Part shown: positions 49,053 through 57,922 of the stretch, piece after piece
Layout: each line of letters begins with the position of its first letter
How positions within the stretch are numbered: position 1 is the first letter of the stretch
Source of the DNA: Caulobacter sp. CCUG 60055
GTDB taxonomy: Bacteria > Pseudomonadota > Alphaproteobacteria > Caulobacterales > Caulobacteraceae
Assembly: GCF_022750545.1 (NCBI RefSeq)
Contig: NZ_PUIC01000008.1
Span: 226,674 to 290,673, forward strand
Direction: 5' to 3'
Length of the DNA stretch: 64,000 bases
Program-made: the position numbers and the translations under genes
Notes under the pieces: generated by a model
Databases searched by the model: none
The model's input: only the letters and a program-made list of their open reading frames with translations
What the model was told of the DNA's origin: nothing

Positions 49053-52000
49053 CGCTTTCGGACCTCTCCGTCCGGCGGCCGGTGTTCGCGGCGGTCGCCG
49101 CCATCATCCTGTGCGTGATCGGGGCCGCGGCCTTCTTCGCCCTGCCGGTGCGCGAACTGCCCAATGTCGATCCGCCGGTGGTGTCGATCTCGACCACCTA
49201 CACCGGGGCCTCGGCCGAGGTGGTCGAGGTGCGCATCACCCAGATCATCGAACAGCAGGTCGCCGGCATCCAGGGCATCGACCGGGTATATTCGTCGTCC
49301 CGCGACGGCCAGTCCCGCATCTCGATCACCTTCACCCTCGACCGCAACCTGGACGAGGCGGCCAACGACGTCCGCGACGCCGTCAGCCGGGTGCTGTCGC
49401 AACTGCCGGACCAGGCGCTGGCCCCGCAGATCGCCAAGGCCAACGCCGATTCCTCGCCGCTGATCTTCCTCAGCCTGACCTCGACCACCCTCGACCGGCT
49501 GGCCCTGGCCGACTACGGCAACCGCTTCCTGGTGCAGCGGCTGTCGACGATTCCCGGCGTCGCCCAGGTCAACCTGCGCGGCGCGCCGCTCTACGCCATG
49601 CGCATCTGGCTGGATTCCGACGCCCTGGCCTCGCGTGGCCTGACGGTCGAGGACGTCGCCGCCGCCTTGAACAGCCAGAACGTCGAGCTGCCGGCCGGCG
49701 CTTTGGAGTCGGCCTCGAAGGACTACACCATCCGGGTGAACCGCCAGTACGTCCGCCCCGAGGACTTCGCCAAGCTGCCCATCGCGCGCAAGCCGGCGGC
49801 GGGGACCCAGGCCGTCGCCAACGGCGTGACCAATCCGGGCGGCGTCGCCAGCGCCTATGTCACCCGGCTGGGCGACGTGGCGCGGGTGGAGGAGGGGCCT
49901 GACGAGCGCCGGGCGATGTTCCGCTCGAACGGCCAGGACCAGATCGGCATCACCCTGACGCGCCAGTCTCAGGCCAACGACCTGGAGATCTCGCGCAACG
50001 TCAAGAAGACCATTGAGGAGGTCAACCGGACCCTGCCGGCCGGGACCAAGCTGGCCATCGCCGTCGACTATTCGGTGTTCACCGCCGAGGCCATCCACGA
50101 GGTCTGGTTCACCATGGCCCTGTCGCTGGTGCTGGTGGCGGCGGTGAACATCATCTTCCTCGGCAGCTGGCGCTCGGCCCTGATCCCGTCGATCGTGGCG
50201 CCGATCTGCATCCTGGCGACCTTCATCGTCCTGGCCCCGCTGGGCTTCTCGATCAACCTGCTGACCCTGCTGGCCCTGGTGCTGGCCATCGGCCTGGTGG
50301 TCGACGACGCCATCGTGGTGGTCGAGAACATCCAGCGGCGGGTCGACGAGGGCGAGCCGCCCCTGGTCGCCGCCGAACGCGGCGCGCGGCAGGTGTTCTT
50401 CGCCGTGGTCGCCACCACGGTGGTGCTGATCTCGGTGTTCGCGCCGCTGATGTTCCTGCCCGGCTATATCGGCCGCCTGTTCGTCGAGCTGGCGGTGGCC
50501 ATCGCCGCCGCCGTGGCCTTCTCGGCGGTCCTGGCGCTCAGCCTGTCGCCGATGCTCAGCTCCAAGCTGCTGCGGCCGGCCTCGGGCGAGGGCTGGCTGG
50601 CGCGCCGCGTCAACCTGGCGATGAACCGCCTGCGCGCCTCCTACGAGGCCTCGCTGGGCATGATGCTGGGCGCCCGCGCCTGGACGGCGGGGATCGGCGG
50701 CGGCGTCCTGCTGCTGGCCGCCGCCGCCGCGGCGCTGTTCCTGGTCCTGCCCAAGGAGCTGGTGCCGACCGAGGATCGCGGCCGCGTCGACATCGGCATC
50801 GCCGGGCCGGTGGGGGCGGGCTACGACTACACCCGCGCCGCCGCCGCGGCGGCCGAGCCGGTGCTCGACAAGCTGCGTCGCGACGGGACGGCCGACCGCT
50901 ACCTCCTCGGCGTGCCCGGCTTCGGGGCCGGGGCGTTCAACACCGGCTTCGGCAGTCTCGTGCTCGGCGACTGGCGTCACCGCAAGGAAAGCGCCGCCCA
51001 GGTCGCCGCCCAGCTCAACAAGGAGTTCAGCCGCATCACCGGCGTGCGGGTGATCGCCAGCGTGCGCGGCCCGTTCCAGCGCGGCGGCGGCTCGGGCTCT
51101 GGTTCGAACATCGACCTGATCGCCGAGGGCAACGACTACGCCGAACTGGCCCGCTGGATGCAGCCGATGCTGGCCGCGGCCCAGGGCAATCCGGGTCTGG
51201 CCCGCCCGCGCCTCGACTTCGAGCCGACCTCGCCGCGCCTGCTGGTCGACATCGACCGCGAGAAGGCCGCCGCCCTCGGCGTGCCGGTGGATGCGGTCGG
51301 TTCGGCCCTGCAGACCATGTTCGGCTCGGTCCGCCAGACCACCTACGTCAAGAACGGCCAGGAGTACTACGTCATCCTCCAGACGCCGCTGGACCAGCGC
51401 CGCACCGTGGAGGACCTGAACAAGCTCTATGTGCGCGGCGGGGCGGGCGACCTCGTGCCGCTGGGCGTGGTGGTGCGCACCGAGGTGCGCGGCGACACCC
51501 CCGACCGCGCGCGCGTCGACCGCCAGCGCGCCATCACCCTGACGGCCGAGCTGGCGCCCGGCTACACCGTCGCGGAGGCCGTGAAGTTCTATCGCGACCT
51601 GGCCGCCAAGAACCCCGACCCCGGCGTGGTCATCGCCTGGGGCGGACAGGCCAAGGACTATCTGGAGGCTTCCGGCGGCGTCGGCCTGGCCTTCGGTCTC
51701 GCCCTGCTGCTGGTGTTCCTGGTGCTGGCCGCCCAGTTCGAGAGCTGGATCCACCCCGGCGTCATCATGCTGACCGTGCCGCTGGCGGCCCTGGGCGGGC
51801 TGTTCGGCCTGTTGATGGCGGGCTCGTCGGTGAACACCTATTCCGAGATCGGCCTGATCATCCTGGTCGGCATCGCCGCCAAGAACGGCATCCTCATCGT
51901 CGAGTTCGCCAACCAGCTGCGCGACGAGGGGCGTCCGGTGCGCGAGGCGGTGATCGAGGCGGCCGGCCTGCGCCTGCGGCCGATCATCATGACCTCGATC

Positions 52001-52240
52001 GCCGCGGCCATGGGCGCGCTGCCCCTGATCCTGGCGGCCGGGCCCGGCGCCGGCAGCCGCCAGACCATCGGGGCGGTGATCTTCTCGGGGGCGATCTTCG
52101 CCACCCTGCTGACCCTGTTCGTGGTGCCGGTGTTCTACAACCTGCTCGCCCGCTTCACGAAATCGCCGGAGTGGACGGCGAGGCGGATCGAGGCGTATGA
52201 GCACGGCGAAGGCGGTGCGGAGAGTTCGCCCGCCGAATAA
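49049..52240 (+). CDS. RND multidrug efflux permease (AcrB/HAE1 family)
   Basis: The 1063-residue protein has the AcrB/MexB length and layout: 12 transmembrane helices and two large periplasmic loops. The proton-relay pair is in GLVVDDAIVVVENIQRR (about residues 410-426). The start LSVRRPVFAAVAAIIL is typical. The adaptor gene lies directly upstream. No outer-membrane channel gene is linked, so a TolC-type partner would be encoded elsewhere. Substrates cannot be predicted. Confidence 0.95.
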   Translation: MTLSDLSVRRPVFAAVAAIILCVIGAAAFFALPVRELPNVDPPVVSISTTYTGASAEVVEVRITQIIEQQVAGIQGIDRVYSSSRDGQSRISITFTLDRNLDEAANDVRDAVSRVLSQLPDQALAPQIAKANADSSPLIFLSLTSTTLDRLALADYGNRFLVQRLSTIPGVAQVNLRGAPLYAMRIWLDSDALASRGLTVEDVAAALNSQNVELPAGALESASKDYTIRVNRQYVRPEDFAKLPIARKPAAGTQAVANGVTNPGGVASAYVTRLGDVARVEEGPDERRAMFRSNGQDQIGITLTRQSQANDLEISRNVKKTIEEVNRTLPAGTKLAIAVDYSVFTAEAIHEVWFTMALSLVLVAAVNIIFLGSWRSALIPSIVAPICILATFIVLAPLGFSINLLTLLALVLAIGLVVDDAIVVVENIQRRVDEGEPPLVAAERGARQVFFAVVATTVVLISVFAPLMFLPGYIGRLFVELAVAIAAAVAFSAVLALSLSPMLSSKLLRPASGEGWLARRVNLAMNRLRASYEASLGMMLGARAWTAGIGGGVLLLAAAAAALFLVLPKELVPTEDRGRVDIGIAGPVGAGYDYTRAAAAAAEPVLDKLRRDGTADRYLLGVPGFGAGAFNTGFGSLVLGDWRHRKESAAQVAAQLNKEFSRITGVRVIASVRGPFQRGGGSGSGSNIDLIAEGNDYAELARWMQPMLAAAQGNPGLARPRLDFEPTSPRLLVDIDREKAAALGVPVDAVGSALQTMFGSVRQTTYVKNGQEYYVILQTPLDQRRTVEDLNKLYVRGGAGDLVPLGVVVRTEVRGDTPDRARVDRQRAITLTAELAPGYTVAEAVKFYRDLAAKNPDPGVVIAWGGQAKDYLEASGGVGLAFGLALLLVFLVLAAQFESWIHPGVIMLTVPLAALGGLFGLLMAGSSVNTYSEIGLIILVGIAAKNGILIVEFANQLRDEGRPVREAVIEAAGLRLRPIIMTSIAAAMGALPLILAAGPGAGSRQTIGAVIFSGAIFATLLTLFVVPVFYNLLARFTKSPEWTARRIEAYEHGEGGAESSPAE

Positions 52241-52253
52241 CGACAGGGCGGTC

Positions 52254-54608
52254 ATGGCTGACGGGAGCATCGGGGTTCGCGAGCACGATATTGCGACCCT
52301 CCGGCGGCTGGAGGAACGAATTCTCTGGCTGGCGTCGTGGACCATCCACAACGCCAACCACCTGCGCGAAAGCCGCGACGGCCTGAAGGTCGGCGGCCAC
52401 CAGGCCTCCTGCGCCTCGATGACCACCCTGATGGCGGCGCTCTATCTGCGGGCCCTGCGGCCGCAGGACCGGGTGGCGGTCAAGCCGCACGCCAGCCCGG
52501 TGTTCCACGCCATCCAGCACCTGTTCGGGCGTCAGTCCCTGGACCAGCTGCAACGCTTCCGCGCCCTGGGCGGGGCGCAGTCCTATCCGTCGCGGACCAA
52601 GGACAAGGACGACGTCGACTTCTCGACCGGCTCGGTCGGCCTGGGCGTGGCCATGACCGCCTTCGCCTCGCTGACCCAGGACTATCTGGCCGCGCGCGGC
52701 GCGGTCGATCCGCAATCGATGGGCCGGATGATCTCGCTGCTCGGCGACGCCGAACTGGACGAGGGCAACATCTACGAGGCCCTGATCGAGGCCTGCAAAC
52801 ACGACGTGCGCAACACCTGGTGGATCGTCGACTACAACCGCCAGAGCCTGGACGCCACCACCTCGGACCGCATGTTCACCCGCTATGGCGAGATCTTCGA
52901 GGCCGCCGGCTGGCAGGTGGTGACGCTGAAGTGGTCCAAGCGCCAGCGCCTGGCCTTCGCCAAGCCCGGCGGCGCGGCTCTGCAGGCCTGGATCGAGAAC
53001 GCGCCCAACGATCTGTTTTCGGCCCTGACCTACCAGGGCGGGGCGGCGTGGCGCGAGCGGTTGAACGCCGACCTGGCCGCCGACAAGCCGGCCCTGGCCT
53101 TGATAGCGGCCTATGACGACGCCGAGCTGGCCCTGCTGATGACCGAACTCGGCGGCCATTGCCTGGAGACCGTGCTGGAGGCGTTCGAGCACGCCGCCCA
53201 GGACGACGCCCCGCGCTTCTTCATCGCCTATACGGTCAAGGGCTGGCGCCTGCCCTTCCAGGGGCACAAGGACAACCACGCCGGCCTGATGACCCCGGCC
53301 CAGATCGCCGAACTGCGCGACCGGCTGGGCGTGCGCGCCGGCGAGGAGTGGGACGCCTTCTCCGGCCTGTCCAACGCCGAGATCGACGCCATGAAGGCGC
53401 TGGTCGAGGCCGCGCCCTTCGCCGCTCCGGCCGAACGCCGCCACGCCGCGCCCAAGGTGGCCACGCCCACGGCGCAGACCCTGCTCAAGGCCGTCGAGGG
53501 CGCGGACGAGCAGTCGACCCAGGCGGCCTTCGGCAAGGTGATGTTCGAGATCGCCAAGACCGCCGACGAGTTCGCCGGCCGGGTGGTCACCACATCGCCC
53601 GACGTCACCGTCTCGACCAATCTCGGCGGTTTCGTCAATCGCCGCGGGGTGTTCCAGCGCCGGACCATGGAGGACGTGTTCAAGGCCCGCCGCATCCCCT
53701 CGGCCCAGATCTGGGCCCAGGGCGAGACCGGCCAGCACGTCGAACTGGGCATCGCCGAGAACAACCTGTTCATCGCCCTGGCGGCGCTGGGCCTGTCGGC
53801 CTCGGTGTTCGGCGAGCGGCTGTTCCCGGTCGGCACCCTGTACGACCCGTTCATCGCGCGCGGCCTCGATGCGCTGAACTACGCCTGCTACCAGGACGCG
53901 CGCTTCCTGCTGGTGGCCACGCCCTCGGGCCTGACCCTGGCGCCGGAGGGCGGGGCGCACCAGTCGATCGGCACGCCGCTGATCGGCATGAGCCAGCCGG
54001 GCCTCGATTCTTACGAGCCGGCCTTCGCCGACGAGACGGCGGTGCTGATGGCCCACGCCTTCGACCGCATCCAGGCCGACGGCGGCGGCTCGACCTATCT
54101 GCGGCTGTCCACCCGCAGCCTTGTCCAGCCGAAGCGCGAGGACGACGCCTGGAGGCAGGGCGCGGTCGACGGGGCCTATTGGTTCAAGGCCCCGGCGGCC
54201 GGCGCCAAACTGGCCCTGGTCTATAGCGGCGCCATCGCGCCCGAGGCCCTGGCGGCCTTCGAGGCCCTGCTGGAGGACGAGCCGGGCGCGGGCCTGCTGG
54301 CGGTGACCTCGCCGGACGTGCTGCATCGCGACTGGACGGCCGCCGGGCGCTCGCGCTGGACCAAGGGGGCGGCCGAGACCTCGACCATCGAACGGCTGCT
54401 GTCGGTCCTGCCGCGCGAGGCCGGGCTGGTCACGGTGCTGGACGGCGCGCCGGCCGCCCTGTCGTGGCTGGGCTCGGTGCGGGGGCAGCGGGTGCGGGCG
54501 CTCGGCCTTGAGACCTTCGGCCAGTCGGGCGATCTGCCCGACCTCTACCGCACCTACCGCCTCGACGCCGACGCCATCCTCGACGCCTGCGCCGACCTGC
54601 TGGCCTGA
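52254..54608 (+). CDS. Transketolase/PDH-E1-like thiamine-diphosphate enzyme
   Basis: The 784-residue protein (ATG 52254; AGGG upstream) is a ThDP-dependent enzyme of the transketolase superfamily. The cofactor motif is LLGDAELDEGN (about 162-172), followed by WWIVDYNRQSLD (about 187-198). This GDxELDEGN...NxQ/RQxLD pattern is closer to homodimeric pyruvate dehydrogenase E1 (AceE) than to classical transketolase, which is shorter at about 660 residues. The pyrimidine domain covers about 400-620. No E2/E3 genes are near. The in-frame ATG at 52197 inside the RND gene is unlikely. The exact substrate is unknown. Confidence 0.78.
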   Translation: MADGSIGVREHDIATLRRLEERILWLASWTIHNANHLRESRDGLKVGGHQASCASMTTLMAALYLRALRPQDRVAVKPHASPVFHAIQHLFGRQSLDQLQRFRALGGAQSYPSRTKDKDDVDFSTGSVGLGVAMTAFASLTQDYLAARGAVDPQSMGRMISLLGDAELDEGNIYEALIEACKHDVRNTWWIVDYNRQSLDATTSDRMFTRYGEIFEAAGWQVVTLKWSKRQRLAFAKPGGAALQAWIENAPNDLFSALTYQGGAAWRERLNADLAADKPALALIAAYDDAELALLMTELGGHCLETVLEAFEHAAQDDAPRFFIAYTVKGWRLPFQGHKDNHAGLMTPAQIAELRDRLGVRAGEEWDAFSGLSNAEIDAMKALVEAAPFAAPAERRHAAPKVATPTAQTLLKAVEGADEQSTQAAFGKVMFEIAKTADEFAGRVVTTSPDVTVSTNLGGFVNRRGVFQRRTMEDVFKARRIPSAQIWAQGETGQHVELGIAENNLFIALAALGLSASVFGERLFPVGTLYDPFIARGLDALNYACYQDARFLLVATPSGLTLAPEGGAHQSIGTPLIGMSQPGLDSYEPAFADETAVLMAHAFDRIQADGGGSTYLRLSTRSLVQPKREDDAWRQGAVDGAYWFKAPAAGAKLALVYSGAIAPEALAAFEALLEDEPGAGLLAVTSPDVLHRDWTAAGRSRWTKGAAETSTIERLLSVLPREAGLVTVLDGAPAALSWLGSVRGQRVRALGLETFGQSGDLPDLYRTYRLDADAILDACADLLA

Positions 54609-54626
54609 CCGCGAAAGGGCGGCGCG

Positions 54627-54977
54627 TCAGCCGTGGCTGATGTCCATCCGCGCCACCAGCCCGTCCTTGAAGCTGTAGGTGTGGGTCACCTTCCGTTCGG
54701 ACAGCAGGTCGCCGGCGAGGTCGCGCAGCACCTGATCGACGGTGACCGCCACCCGGCCGTCCGGCTCGAAGTGGAAATGGGTCGGGGTCATGGTCATGGC
54801 GGTGTTGGCGAACCGGCGGTTCCAGTAGGCATGCACCGCCTCGCGGCCGTTCAGGCGGTCGTGGTCGATCAGGTCGGGCCAATCGACCTGCGGGTGCAGC
54901 AGGCCCAGAGCCTCCTCGACCACCCGGTTGTCGAACGCGGTGTAGAGTTCGCGCAGCAGGCTTTCTTCGTGGCGCAT
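54627..54977 (-). CDS. SnoaL/NTF2-like protein
   Basis: The 116-residue protein from ATG 54977 (MRHEESLLRELYTAFDNR) has a good GGAAGGAG ribosome-binding site; the longer frame to 55283 is a shadow of the cytochrome gene. The pattern LLRELYTAFDNRVVEEALGL, DWPDLI, GREAVHAYWNRRF and VDQVLRDLAGDLLSERKVTHTYSF-like strand fits the SnoaL_2/NTF2 fold. These proteins are isomerases, hydratases or binding proteins; no catalytic residue can be confirmed. It is 26 bp downstream of the cytochrome c gene on the same strand. Confidence 0.78.
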   Translation of the reverse strand: MRHEESLLRELYTAFDNRVVEEALGLLHPQVDWPDLIDHDRLNGREAVHAYWNRRFANTAMTMTPTHFHFEPDGRVAVTVDQVLRDLAGDLLSERKVTHTYSFKDGLVARMDISHG

Positions 54978-55003
54978 GGCGACGGCTCCTTCCCCGAAGG
55001 GGT

Positions 55004-55519
55004 CTATTTGGGCGGCTGGTAGCCGGTCTCGACCTTGAGATAGGCGATCAGGTCGACCCGATCCTTTTCGTTGGGAATGCCCAGGAACGACATCTTGGTG
55101 CCGGGCATGAAGGTGCGCGGGCTCGACAGCCACTTGTCCAGGTGTTCGGCGTCCCAGTCGAAGCCGGCGTTCTTGACCACGTCCGAATAGCGATAGCCCG
55201 GCTTGGAGCCGGCCTTGCGGCCGAACACGCCATAGAGGTTGGGGCCGGTCATGTCCGGGCCGCCCTGGGTGATGGTGTGACACGAGCGGCAGAGGGCGAA
55301 CTTGCGCTGGCCGTTGTCCAGGTCGCCGGCGTTGTAGGGGGCGGGCAGGGCGGCCAGCAGGGCCTTCTTCTCCTCGGCGCTCGGTCCCTTGGCCGCGGCG
55401 GCCGGCGGCGAGCCGGCGCCGGAGGCGGTGGAGGCTTGGTCGCTGGAGCCGCTCTTGCCGCAGGCGGCCAGGGCCGCCGCCATCGCCGCCGTGGTCAACA
55501 CCAGATGAGCTGCTCGCAT
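55004..55519 (-). CDS. Lipoprotein c-type cytochrome (class I)
   Basis: The 171-residue protein begins with a lipoprotein signal (lipobox LAAC, lipidated C20) followed by a flexible Ser/Ala/Pro linker to about residue 45. The cytochrome domain has the covalent heme motif CRSCH (77-81) and an axial methionine at M143 in FMPGTKM, the layout of cytochrome c2/c552-type carriers. It should act in periplasmic electron transfer while tethered to a membrane, usually the inner one because G21 is not an Asp retention signal but E. coli +2 rules may not apply. No oxidase gene is adjacent. Confidence 0.88.
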   Translation of the reverse strand: MRAAHLVLTTAAMAAALAACGKSGSSDQASTASGAGSPPAAAAKGPSAEEKKALLAALPAPYNAGDLDNGQRKFALCRSCHTITQGGPDMTGPNLYGVFGRKAGSKPGYRYSDVVKNAGFDWDAEHLDKWLSSPRTFMPGTKMSFLGIPNEKDRVDLIAYLKVETGYQPPK

Positions 55520-55606
55520 CCCGACTCTCCCCGCGCTTGATCGACGGGCAGGCTAGCGGTCGCCGCGGCCGCTGCCTACTGGGCGGAACGTCCTAGCGTG
55601 CGGGCG

Positions 55607-56026
55607 CTAGTCGTCACGGCCGGGCCGGCCGCGCATGGCCTTGACGCCGCCGCGGCGTGTCTTGCCGTCGAGCCGCTTCAGCTTGGAGGCGTAGGTCGGC
55701 TTGGTCTTCTTGCGCGCCTTGGGTCTGAACAGCGCCTGGCGGACCAGCTCGGCCAGCCGCTCGCGCACCTCCTGGCGGTTCATCTCCTGCGACCGGCTGC
55801 CTTGCGAGAACAGCACGATGACCCCGTCCTGGGTCAGGCGGCTGCCCGCCAGACGTTCAAGCCGCTCCTTGACGTCGTCGGGAAGCGCCGAGGCGCGGAC
55901 GTCGTAGCGCAGCTCGATGGCGGTGCTGGTCTTGTTGACGTGCTGTCCGCCCGGGCCGCTGGCCTTGGCCGCCTTCTCGGAGAACTCGTCCTCGCCGATG
56001 ACCAGCCTGTCGTTGACGACGATCAT
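55607..56026 (-). CDS. arfB: Alternative ribosome-rescue factor ArfB
   Basis: ArfB (YaeJ) hydrolyses peptidyl-tRNA on stalled ribosomes. The protein has 139 residues. The catalytic GGQ is at 26-28 in GPGGQHVNKTSTAIELRYD. The basic C-terminal tail (FRPKARKKTKPTYASKLKRL) enters the empty mRNA channel. Both are diagnostic, and the length is correct. The start overlaps the stop of the upstream DUF188 gene by four bases. Confidence 0.93.
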   Translation of the reverse strand: MIVVNDRLVIGEDEFSEKAAKASGPGGQHVNKTSTAIELRYDVRASALPDDVKERLERLAGSRLTQDGVIVLFSQGSRSQEMNRQEVRERLAELVRQALFRPKARKKTKPTYASKLKRLDGKTRRGGVKAMRGRPGRDD

Positions 56027-56502
56027 CGCCCGCTCTTTCTCCGCTCACGGACGATGGCCTCGTCGAGGGCCTGCAGGAACCGCGATCGATCGTTGCGGTC
56101 GAAGGGCTTGGGGCCGCCGAGGATGTCGCCGGTCGAGCGAAGCTGCTCCATCAACGCCCGCTGGGCGATGGCCGAGCCGATGGAATCGCGGGTGAACGGG
56201 CGGCCGTTGGGCGCGATGGCCGCCCCGCCGGCGTTCAGCGTGCGTTCGGCCAGGGGGATGTCGTTGGTCACCACCACGTCGCCCGGCGCGACATGCTCGG
56301 CGATCCAGTCGTCGGCGACGTCGGGCCCGGCCTCGACGACGACGCGTTCGATCAGCGGCGAGGCGGGGATCGTCATGAAGGCGTTGGCCACCACCCAGGT
56401 CTTGAGGCCGTAGCGGGCCGCGACCTTGTAGGCCTCGTCTTTCACCGGGCAGGCGTCGGCGTCGATGAAGATCTCGATGGGTTTGCGCGCGGCGTCGGAC
56501 AT
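56023..56502 (-). CDS. YaiI/YqxD family protein (DUF188)
   Basis: The 159-residue protein matches the YaiI/YqxD family in length and motifs: EIFIDADACPVKDEAYKVA near the N-terminus and VTNDIPLAERTLNAGG in the middle. It has a PIN/NYN-like nuclease fold with conserved acidic residues (D12, D14 and the ND pair). No biochemical role is established. It overlaps arfB, which suggests co-expression. Confidence 0.9.
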   Translation of the reverse strand: MSDAARKPIEIFIDADACPVKDEAYKVAARYGLKTWVVANAFMTIPASPLIERVVVEAGPDVADDWIAEHVAPGDVVVTNDIPLAERTLNAGGAAIAPNGRPFTRDSIGSAIAQRALMEQLRSTGDILGGPKPFDRNDRSRFLQALDEAIVRERRKSGR

Positions 56503-56548
56503 GCCCTCTCATAGGCCGGGGCGGGGGCGGCCGCCAGCGGCGCGCGCG

Positions 56549-57436
56549 TCAGTCGCCGTCGCGGCGATGGCGGCGGGGCTTTCGCGGCTCGGGCGGGTTT
56601 TCCAGCAGGAACCTGGCCACCGACTGGGCGAAGGTCGGCGGCGCCGTGACGGAGAGGACGTTGCTGTCCTTGTCCGAATGGCGGCGGACGCTGGGAGAGG
56701 TCCATTTGGAGGTGATGGTCAGCAGGTGGCCGCACATCTCGCGCGAGCCGCTGATGACGTTGACGCGGTGGTCGGCCCAGTCGTCCTTGGCGCGCTCATG
56801 GGCCAGCATGTCCCGCACCAGGCGGTAGAAGGCCAGGCGGTCCTCGCCGACGCAGGCTTCGCCGAGCAGGGCGGCGGCGAGCTCATAGACGCCGGTCTCG
56901 TCGAAGTCGCCGACGCTGACGGCGGGAAAGACCGGGCGCGGCAATTCCACCCGGGCCGCGTAGACGCCGCCGTCGGCGGCGATGTCGAGATTCATGTCCA
57001 GCCCCTGTCGTCCGACGGCGTCGGCGCCCGGGCGCGGGACGTAGACGTCGAAATAGCGCAGCCGCTTCAGCGGCGCGCCGTCGAGGGTCCGCTCCGGCGG
57101 CTTCAGGGGCGTGAAGGTGGGGCCGTAGGGGTTGGACGACACGACCAGCTTGCGCGTCGCCATGGCGATGCAGGTGATGTCGTCCTGGCCGAGGCAGCCG
57201 CCGCGCGGCGGAGCGTTCTCCAACTCGGCCATGCGCTTGCGCACCTGATCGATCACCGTCGCCTGCTCGGTCAGGCATCGGGAATAGGACAGGGCGTCGG
57301 CGTTCGCTCCGGCGCAGGGCAGAAACCCGGCGGGCGCCGTCATGGGGTTGGGAATGGCGGGAGCGGCGGCCGTCAGCCCGGCGGGCGCGAACAGCAGGGC
57401 GGCGGCCAGACCGGCGCGCAGAAACGATCGCAGCAT
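56549..57436 (-). CDS. Predicted secreted protein of unknown function
   Basis: The 295-residue protein has a signal peptide (MLRSFLRAGLAAALLFAPAG, cleavage near 24-30). Several cysteines (CAGANAD, RCLTE, GGCLGQDDITCIAM, EACVG, MCGHLL) could form disulfides in the periplasm. The last 25 residues are strongly basic (EPRKPRRHRRDGD). I recognise no family. It lies 46 bp upstream of the DUF188 gene on the same strand. A Caulobacterales-restricted protein is possible but not shown. Confidence 0.7.
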   Translation of the reverse strand: MLRSFLRAGLAAALLFAPAGLTAAAPAIPNPMTAPAGFLPCAGANADALSYSRCLTEQATVIDQVRKRMAELENAPPRGGCLGQDDITCIAMATRKLVVSSNPYGPTFTPLKPPERTLDGAPLKRLRYFDVYVPRPGADAVGRQGLDMNLDIAADGGVYAARVELPRPVFPAVSVGDFDETGVYELAAALLGEACVGEDRLAFYRLVRDMLAHERAKDDWADHRVNVISGSREMCGHLLTITSKWTSPSVRRHSDKDSNVLSVTAPPTFAQSVARFLLENPPEPRKPRRHRRDGD

Positions 57437-57549
57437 CTGATTTCCCCCCGGAACAGATAGGTCATCCTATGGGGGAAGTGGCGCGAAAGGCAACTCTTGG
57501 TTTTATCTGACATCGCCCCGCCGCCCGCCGTTCCAGCGTGGAGGGGCGC

Positions 57550-57572
57550 TCCGGGCGCAATGGGCGCCCGGA
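57550..57572 (-). terminator. Hairpin after the DUF3297 gene
   Basis: TCCGGGCGC (57550-57558) pairs perfectly with 57564-57572 around a 5-base loop, starting five bp beyond the minus-strand stop at 57578. No T-run follows. Confidence 0.55.
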
Positions 57573-57577
57573 ACGGT

Positions 57578-57820
57578 TCAGGCCTCGGTCTGGAAATAGG
57601 GCTCGACCGGTCCCTGCAGCTTGATGGTCATCGGATCGCCCTTGCGGTCGACCGTCGAGCCGACGCTGAGGCGGACCCAGCCCTCGCTGACGCAGTATTC
57701 CTCGACATTGGTCTTCTCGACGCCCTTGAAACGGACGCCGACGCCGCGCGCCAGCACCTCGGCGTCGTAGTGGGGGCTTTTGGGATTGACGGACAGACGG
57801 TCCGGAGGCGTGTCGCTCAT
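57578..57820 (-). CDS. DUF3297 family protein
   Basis: The 80-residue acidic protein (DRLSVNPKSPHYDAEVLARG, VGVRFKGVEKTNVEEYCVSEGW) matches DUF3297, small proteins often misannotated as glutathione peroxidase. It has one cysteine and no signal peptide. Its function is unknown. It lies downstream of the cold-shock gene, from which it is separated by two hairpins, and is followed by a hairpin of its own. Confidence 0.82.
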   Translation of the reverse strand: MSDTPPDRLSVNPKSPHYDAEVLARGVGVRFKGVEKTNVEEYCVSEGWVRLSVGSTVDRKGDPMTIKLQGPVEPYFQTEA

Positions 57821-57846
57821 GAGCTTCTTTGCTGCCAGATAAAGAT

Positions 57847-57877
57847 ATAGGCCGCCCGGCGAGCCGGAACGGCCTAT
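57847..57877. repeat. Hairpin between cold-shock and DUF3297 genes
   Basis: ATAGGCCG (57847-57854) pairs with 57870-57877; the 15-base loop contains its own CCGG inverted pair. It lies 27 bp upstream of the DUF3297 start on that transcript and may be a leader or a second termination element of the cold-shock gene. Confidence 0.4.
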
Positions 57878-57892
57878 GATCCACAGGGGAGA

Positions 57893-57913
57893 CGGCGGCC
57901 GCGAGGGCCGCCG
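57893..57913 (-). terminator. Hairpin after the cold-shock gene
   Basis: CGGCGGCC (57893-57900) pairs perfectly with 57906-57913 around GCGAG, ten bp beyond the minus-strand stop at 57923. The GC-rich stem fits a terminator, but the following bases are not T-rich. Confidence 0.55.
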
Positions 57914-57922
57914 AAGCCCGTT

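Noticed and set aside
48842..52426. A 1194-codon minus-strand frame opposite the RND permease
   Set aside because: It is antisense to a clear AcrB-family gene, with a Gln/His/Arg/Gly-rich composition and no recognisable motif.
52155..54326. A 723-codon minus-strand frame opposite the transketolase-like gene
   Set aside because: Shadow of a ThDP-enzyme gene with clear cofactor motifs; no domain in its own translation.
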